Positions 5,493-8,600 of a DNA stretch of 8,600 bases are shown here, piece by piece. Source of the DNA: CAYMDD01 sp964409675 (GTDB lineage: Bacteria > Pseudomonadota > Alphaproteobacteria > Rickettsiales > SXRF01); NCBI GenBank assembly GCA_964409675.1, contig CAYPEF010000097.1, positions 1-8,600 of the forward strand, in the 5' to 3' direction. The translations under genes and the position numbers were made by a program. Position 1 is the stretch's first letter. The number at the start of each line of letters is the position of its first letter. The notes beneath the pieces are model-generated. The model made no database searches. It worked only from the letters and a program-made list of their open reading frames with translations, and was not told the origin of the DNA.

Positions 5493-5705
5493 GAGAAGGC
5501 TTAAGGCCGGGATTCGCCCATTTGCCTGTGTGCAGATAAGCATCAACCCACGTTTCCGTGCGCCTTTGCTCCGCATAATGCTGCGCCGTCTTTACTAATC
5601 ATTCCATGGCAAGACTCATAAAATGCTTCTTGCTCCAATCCCGAGCCAGAAGCAGGGGAGCTGATCAGGCATATCAGTTTTATAGGGAAAATCCGCTAGT
5701 ATGTA

Positions 5706-5780
5706 TGGTGACTCCTACGGGATTCGAACCCGTATTGCCGCCGTGAAAGGGCGGTGTCCTAACCCTTAGACGAAGGAGCC
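5706..5780 (-). tRNA. tRNA-Glu (anticodon TTC)
   Basis: On the minus strand the sequence folds as a full cloverleaf. The acceptor stem is GGCTCCT / AGGAGTC with a G-T pair at 2-71. The D stem is GTCT / GGAC. The anticodon stem CCGCC / GGCGG holds loop CTTTCAC, so the anticodon is TTC (5747-5745), reading Glu codons GAA and GAG. The T stem is ACGGG / CCCGT with loop TTCGAAT. The discriminator is A at 5709 and CCA appears to be encoded at 5708-5706. It lies downstream of pleD on the same strand with its own likely promoter. Confidence 0.97.
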
Positions 5781-5798
5781 GTAAAGAGCGGATGCGTA

Positions 5799-5826
5799 CT
5801 ATTGATAGAAGGCGGGGCTAAGTCAA
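5799..5826 (-). promoter_or_regulatory. Likely promoter of tRNA-Glu
   Basis: On the minus strand TTGACT (5826-5821) is followed after 16 bases by CAATAG (5804-5799). Transcription would start about 10-15 bases before the tRNA 5' end at 5780. The -35 matches well, the -10 only moderately. Confidence 0.45.
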
Positions 5827-5828
5827 CC

Positions 5829-5854
5829 AAAAAACGCGGTCTTTTTAGCGTTTT
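5829..5854 (-). terminator. Intrinsic terminator of divK-pleD
   Basis: On the minus strand AAAACGC (5854-5848) and GCGTTTT (5837-5831) form a 7-bp stem with a 10-base loop, running into a T-run that ends at 5829. It starts 22 bases after the pleD stop and ends 2 bases before the tRNA -35 box. Confidence 0.65.
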
Positions 5855-5876
5855 CTTCACGCGGCTATCCCGGGCC

Positions 5877-7259
5877 TTAAGCGGCGGCAACCACCTGGTT
5901 TCGCCCACCGTTTTTGGCGCGGTACAGGGCTTCGTCCGCCTGTTTCAGCAGGTCTGTCGCCACTTCGCCAGTCGTTCGGTTGCCCGGATTTTCCATAAAA
6001 GTCGCCAGTCCGATGCTGATGGTTTTATGGATAGTGTCGCCTTTTGCGTTAATGCGGAATTCCTGCGTTTCCACCGTTTTGCGGATACGCTCCGCCACGT
6101 CGCGGGCCGCGTTGGCTTCCGTCTCCGGCAGGATCACCACGAATTCCTCGCCGCCGTAGCGCGCCACTAAATCAGCGCTGCGGGAGCTTTTCAGGATGAT
6201 TTCGGCCAGCTGCTTCAGCACCATGTCGCCGGCGTCGTGGCCGTGCGTGTCGTTGACCTGCTTGAAATGGTCCATATCCATCATCAGCACCGCCATCGGC
6301 TTGCTGTTGCTGATCGATTTCTGCATCACGTTATCGAGGTGGGTATTCAGGTAATGGCGGTTATAGAGCCCGGTCAGCCCGTCCGTGATGGCAAGCGACA
6401 GGCTCTGCTGGTAGCTGGCGCGCAGCGCCTCCTGATATTTCTTGCGGCGTATCTGCGTCTTCACGCGCGCAGTCATCTCGTTCTTATCTACCGGCACGCG
6501 CAAATAGTCATTAATGCCCATCTCCAGCCCTTTAAGCATGCTGCGTGTGTCGTCCTCGTCCACAATCATCAGCACCGGCACATGGCGGATTTCTTCGCGG
6601 CCTTTCATCTGAGTGGCCAGGCGCAGGCCGTCCACATCCGAAAGCAGGGTGCTGACCAGGATCACGTCAAAATTGCCGCGCACCGCTATTTCCAGCGCAT
6701 CCGTGGCATCGGACAGCCATTCCACTTCGTACGTATCGGAAAGAAAGGCATTGAGCTGCTTTCCCTGCACCGGATCGTCATCGACCAGCAGCACGCGCGA
6801 GCCGTTGACATCAGATGTGAAGCTGTTGGCGGTATCAATGCCCAGTTGCGAGCGCGTCTGGTCGCGCAGGCGCAGCTCGTCCAGCAGCACCTTGATGCGC
6901 ACCAGCGATTTAACGCGCGCGAATAGCGCCATATCGTTGATCGGCTTGGTCAGGAAATCGTCGGCTCCGGCTTCCAGACCGCGAATACGGTCCGATTGCT
7001 CACTCAATGCCGTCACCATCACGATCGGGATATGCGAAACTTCGACATCTTCCTTTAGTTTCTTGCAGGTCTCAAACCCGTCCATGCCCGGCATCATGAT
7101 GTCTAGCAGCACCAGGTCCGGCTTGAATTCCTTGGTTTTGGCGATGGCTTCGAAACCGTCTTTAGCGGTGATCACATCGTAATATTCGCTGTTCAGCTTG
7201 GCTTCGAGAAGCTTCACGTTCGCCGGCACGTCATCAACGACGAGGATTTGCGCTGTCAT
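5877..7259 (-). CDS. pleD: PleD-type response regulator, REC-REC-GGDEF diguanylate cyclase
   Basis: This 460-residue cytosolic protein has Caulobacter PleD length and order. REC1 (about 3-120) has acidic residues VVDD (7-10), phosphoacceptor Asp53 in LVLLDIMMPGMDGF, T83 and K105. REC2 (about 155-275) has VLLVDDD at its start, but Ser203 (ILVSTLL) stands where the phospho-Asp would be, so it is probably a dimerisation adaptor only. The GGDEF domain (about 285-457) has DGLTGLYNR, Mg-binding Asp328 in MDMDHFKQVND, and active-site GGEEF (369-373). Arg360-Ser-Ala-Asp363, five residues before GGEEF, is the inhibitory I-site RxxD. Expected reaction: two GTP to cyclic di-GMP, with feedback inhibition. 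It begins 12 bases after divK stops, so the two form an operon. Confidence 0.95.
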   Translation of the reverse strand: MTAQILVVDDVPANVKLLEAKLNSEYYDVITAKDGFEAIAKTKEFKPDLVLLDIMMPGMDGFETCKKLKEDVEVSHIPIVMVTALSEQSDRIRGLEAGADDFLTKPINDMALFARVKSLVRIKVLLDELRLRDQTRSQLGIDTANSFTSDVNGSRVLLVDDDPVQGKQLNAFLSDTYEVEWLSDATDALEIAVRGNFDVILVSTLLSDVDGLRLATQMKGREEIRHVPVLMIVDEDDTRSMLKGLEMGINDYLRVPVDKNEMTARVKTQIRRKKYQEALRASYQQSLSLAITDGLTGLYNRHYLNTHLDNVMQKSISNSKPMAVLMMDMDHFKQVNDTHGHDAGDMVLKQLAEIILKSSRSADLVARYGGEEFVVILPETEANAARDVAERIRKTVETQEFRINAKGDTIHKTISIGLATFMENPGNRTTGEVATDLLKQADEALYRAKNGGRNQVVAAA

Positions 7260-7271
7260 AGTATCAACTCA

Positions 7272-7658
7272 TTACCCGGCAAGCATTTCTTCGCCGAGAA
7301 ACTTCCGTACGGTGTGAAGGAAGGGGCCAATGGAAATGGGTTTGGAGATATAGGCCTGGCAGCCGGCACGCAGGATTTTTTCTTCATCGTCCTTCATGGC
7401 GAACGCTGTAACGGCCACGATGGGAATATGCTTTAATTCCTGATCGGCCTTGATGCTTTTGGTAATATCGAGCCCGGAGATTTCCGGCAGCTGGATATCC
7501 ATTAAAATCAGGTTAGGCTTGAAGCTGCGGGCGAGGGACATCGCCTCCAACCCTTCTTTCGTTTCCGCCGTATCATACCCATGCGCGGAAAGAAGGTCGC
7601 GGAAAAGCTTCAGATTGAGTTCATTATCCTCAACGATAAGGATTTTCTTTTTTTCCAT
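7272..7658 (-). CDS. divK: Single-domain response regulator DivK
   Basis: The protein has 128 residues, a lone receiver domain with no output domain. Acidic pair E10-D11 (ILIVEDNELN), phosphoacceptor Asp54 in LILMDIQLPEISGL, T84 in VAVTAFAMKDDEE and K106 in AYISKPIS are all present. The VEDNELN, MDIQLPEISGL and AVTAFAMK stretches are the hallmarks of alphaproteobacterial DivK. Known role in Caulobacter: it passes signals between PleC and DivJ and, through DivL-CckA, lowers CtrA activity to set cell-cycle timing and polarity. I chose ATG 7658 because the family begins MxKKVLIVEDNE; an upstream ATG at 7691 would add 11 atypical residues. Neither start has a strong binding site. pleD follows in the same operon, and a CtrA-like site lies 62 bases upstream. 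Confidence 0.95.
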   Translation of the reverse strand: MEKKKILIVEDNELNLKLFRDLLSAHGYDTAETKEGLEAMSLARSFKPNLILMDIQLPEISGLDITKSIKADQELKHIPIVAVTAFAMKDDEEKILRAGCQAYISKPISIGPFLHTVRKFLGEEMLAG

Positions 7659-7719
7659 GATCACGAATACAAATGTAATGATATGATTCAAGATAAGGCT
7701 GATTGTAGATGCTGAATAC

Positions 7720-7734
7720 TTAAAATTCCCTTAC
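7720..7734. promoter_or_regulatory. Near-consensus CtrA-type site between divK and the methyltransferase gene
   Basis: TTAA (7720-7723), seven bases, then TTAC (7731-7734): this fits the CtrA consensus TTAA-N7-TTAA with one mismatch. It lies 62 bases upstream of the divK ATG and 15 bases upstream of the methyltransferase ATG, so it could control both divergent genes. In Caulobacter divK is a CtrA target. Sites of this AT-rich form also arise by chance. Confidence 0.4.
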
Positions 7735-7748
7735 CATAGCATGCGCTT

Positions 7749-8300
7749 ATGACAGAAGAATGGATTTTACGCGATAGCCGTCCTGCGGAGAAGGTAACCC
7801 ATCCTTCAACCGTTTTGGCAATTCATTACCTGCAACGGCTGAAAGACCTGAATTTTTCGCCTTCTTCCATATTGGATATGGGCTGCGGCAGCGGCCTGCT
7901 TTCCCTGATAGCGGCCCAGCAGTGGCCGCAGGCGCGTATCACCGCTGCTGACATCAGCCTGCTTGCGGTTGAAGAGAGCAGGGGTAATCTATTGAAAAAC
8001 GGTTTGGAATCTCGCATCAACATTATTCGAAGCGATGGCTATGCGCATCCTTCGATTCAAGAAGATGGGCCATACGACCTGATTATAAGTAATTTATTGG
8101 CTGAGCTACATGTAAAACATTCAAACTTATCATATAATATAATGAAATATAACGGATATATTGTATTATCAGGAATACTTCCTTGGCTAACTACTCCGGT
8201 AGAGCAGGCTCATATCGCCGCAGGGTTTAAAATATACGATCAGTCATCTATCCAGAACTGGACGGCGTTACTTGCAATAAAGAAGCATAATGAGGGATGA
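7749..8300 (+). CDS. Short PrmA-like class I SAM-dependent methyltransferase
   Basis: This 183-residue protein has only a Rossmann methyltransferase domain. KVTHPSTVLAIHYL (15-28) recalls the 'GTHPTT' segment of PrmA; motif I is ILDMGCGSGLLS (41-52); AADIS (67-71) carries the acidic residue expected to bind the ribose; YDLIISNLLAELH (109-121) matches the 'NILA' region; GYIVLSGIL (136-144) is a PrmA hallmark. PrmA trimethylates ribosomal protein L11, but it is normally near 290 residues with an N-terminal L11-binding domain that is absent here. A stop codon in frame 10 bases upstream of the ATG (7737-7739) excludes a longer start. Another protein or RNA may be the substrate. It is divergent from divK and has no clear binding site. 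From about 8085 to 8180 the gene becomes markedly AT-rich. Confidence 0.82.
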   Translation: MTEEWILRDSRPAEKVTHPSTVLAIHYLQRLKDLNFSPSSILDMGCGSGLLSLIAAQQWPQARITAADISLLAVEESRGNLLKNGLESRINIIRSDGYAHPSIQEDGPYDLIISNLLAELHVKHSNLSYNIMKYNGYIVLSGILPWLTTPVEQAHIAAGFKIYDQSSIQNWTALLAIKKHNEG

Positions 8301-8600
8301 GGCGGGGCAATACAGACGTGTAGCATACTGGGTACTACTTAGACCGTGTAATTGCTGCCATGACTGCATTTAAACTGCAAAAATGTCACCGCTGAAAATA
8401 GCGAGATAAAGGCAGGAATCCAGCCTGTTGTGCGGCTGAACGGCTACGGGTACGCGCAGATCAAGCCTAAAACTATAAGCAGGGGCGTCAGCGTCAGCCA
8501 ACAACCATTCCATGACGAATATGTAAGGCGAAAAACCTGTATATTAATGTCGTATAATATATATTATGGAAAATCTATTATAGACTAATGATAAAAAATC
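8301..8600. other. Terminal 300 bases without a supported gene
   Basis: No frame longer than about 50 codons with a credible start is seen on either strand. A short hairpin CAGCC (8421-8425) / GGCTG and a direct repeat GCGTCA-GCGTCA near 8486-8497 are the only local structures. The last 60 bases are strongly AT-rich and include TATAATATATATTAT near 8552-8566, which may be a promoter for a gene beyond the window. Confidence 0.5.

Noticed and set aside
5493..5705. A gene or RNA between the secreted-protein terminator and tRNA-Glu
   Set aside because: No frame with a start and binding site is seen; only a small stem CTGAT/ATCAG near 5661-5677 was found, too weak to call.
5877..7182. Long plus-strand open frames opposite pleD (for example 6237-6926 and 6613-7182)
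   Set aside because: They are antisense shadows of a clearly recognised gene and show no family motifs of their own.
8354..8510. Minus-strand frames in the right end, including a 47-codon frame beginning MEWLLADADAPAYSF and an overlapping one reading WLTLTPLLIVLGLICAYP
   Set aside because: The first has no binding site or recognisable feature; the second looks membrane-like but has no start codon and stops quickly.

Overview
The window looks like chromosomal DNA of an alphaproteobacterium with mid-range GC. The best evidence is the adjacent divK-pleD pair (single-domain receiver, then REC-REC-GGDEF diguanylate cyclase), an arrangement known from Caulobacter and relatives. A tRNA-Glu(TTC) and a serA tail fit this but do not narrow it. 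I cannot name the genus.

Layout on the left: the 3' end of serA (1-143) is followed by a 356-base gap holding three different dyad-symmetric elements. One of them can fold into a cloverleaf of a closing stem and three hairpins. Next come a YibF-like glutathione S-transferase gene and an unrecognised 89-codon gene 3 bases behind it. A tight operon at 1472-2424 follows: three very small hydrophilic proteins (45, 85 and 50 aa) and a two-CBS-domain protein. The first two small proteins share the motif NTD-[W/Y]-IAP.

Middle: a probably exported S51/cyanophycinase-like serine peptidase (+) runs convergently into an unrecognised 350-aa hydrophilic protein (-), and the two stop codons overlap. A Gly/Ser/Thr-rich secreted protein with a good intrinsic terminator follows.

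Right: on the minus strand, reading right to left, are divK, pleD, an intrinsic terminator, a tRNA promoter and tRNA-Glu. divK is divergent from a short PrmA-like methyltransferase gene, and the spacer between them holds a near-consensus CtrA-type site. The 3' half of the methyltransferase gene is much more AT-rich than its start. The last 300 bases hold no convincing gene.

Functionally, DivK and PleD would tie cell-cycle or polar signalling to cyclic di-GMP. GST, CBS and the small proteins look like stress or housekeeping accessories, but that is inference. I see no defence system, CRISPR array, transposase or phage module. The least explained parts are the palindromic elements at 149-435, the small-protein/CBS operon, and the 350-aa protein.
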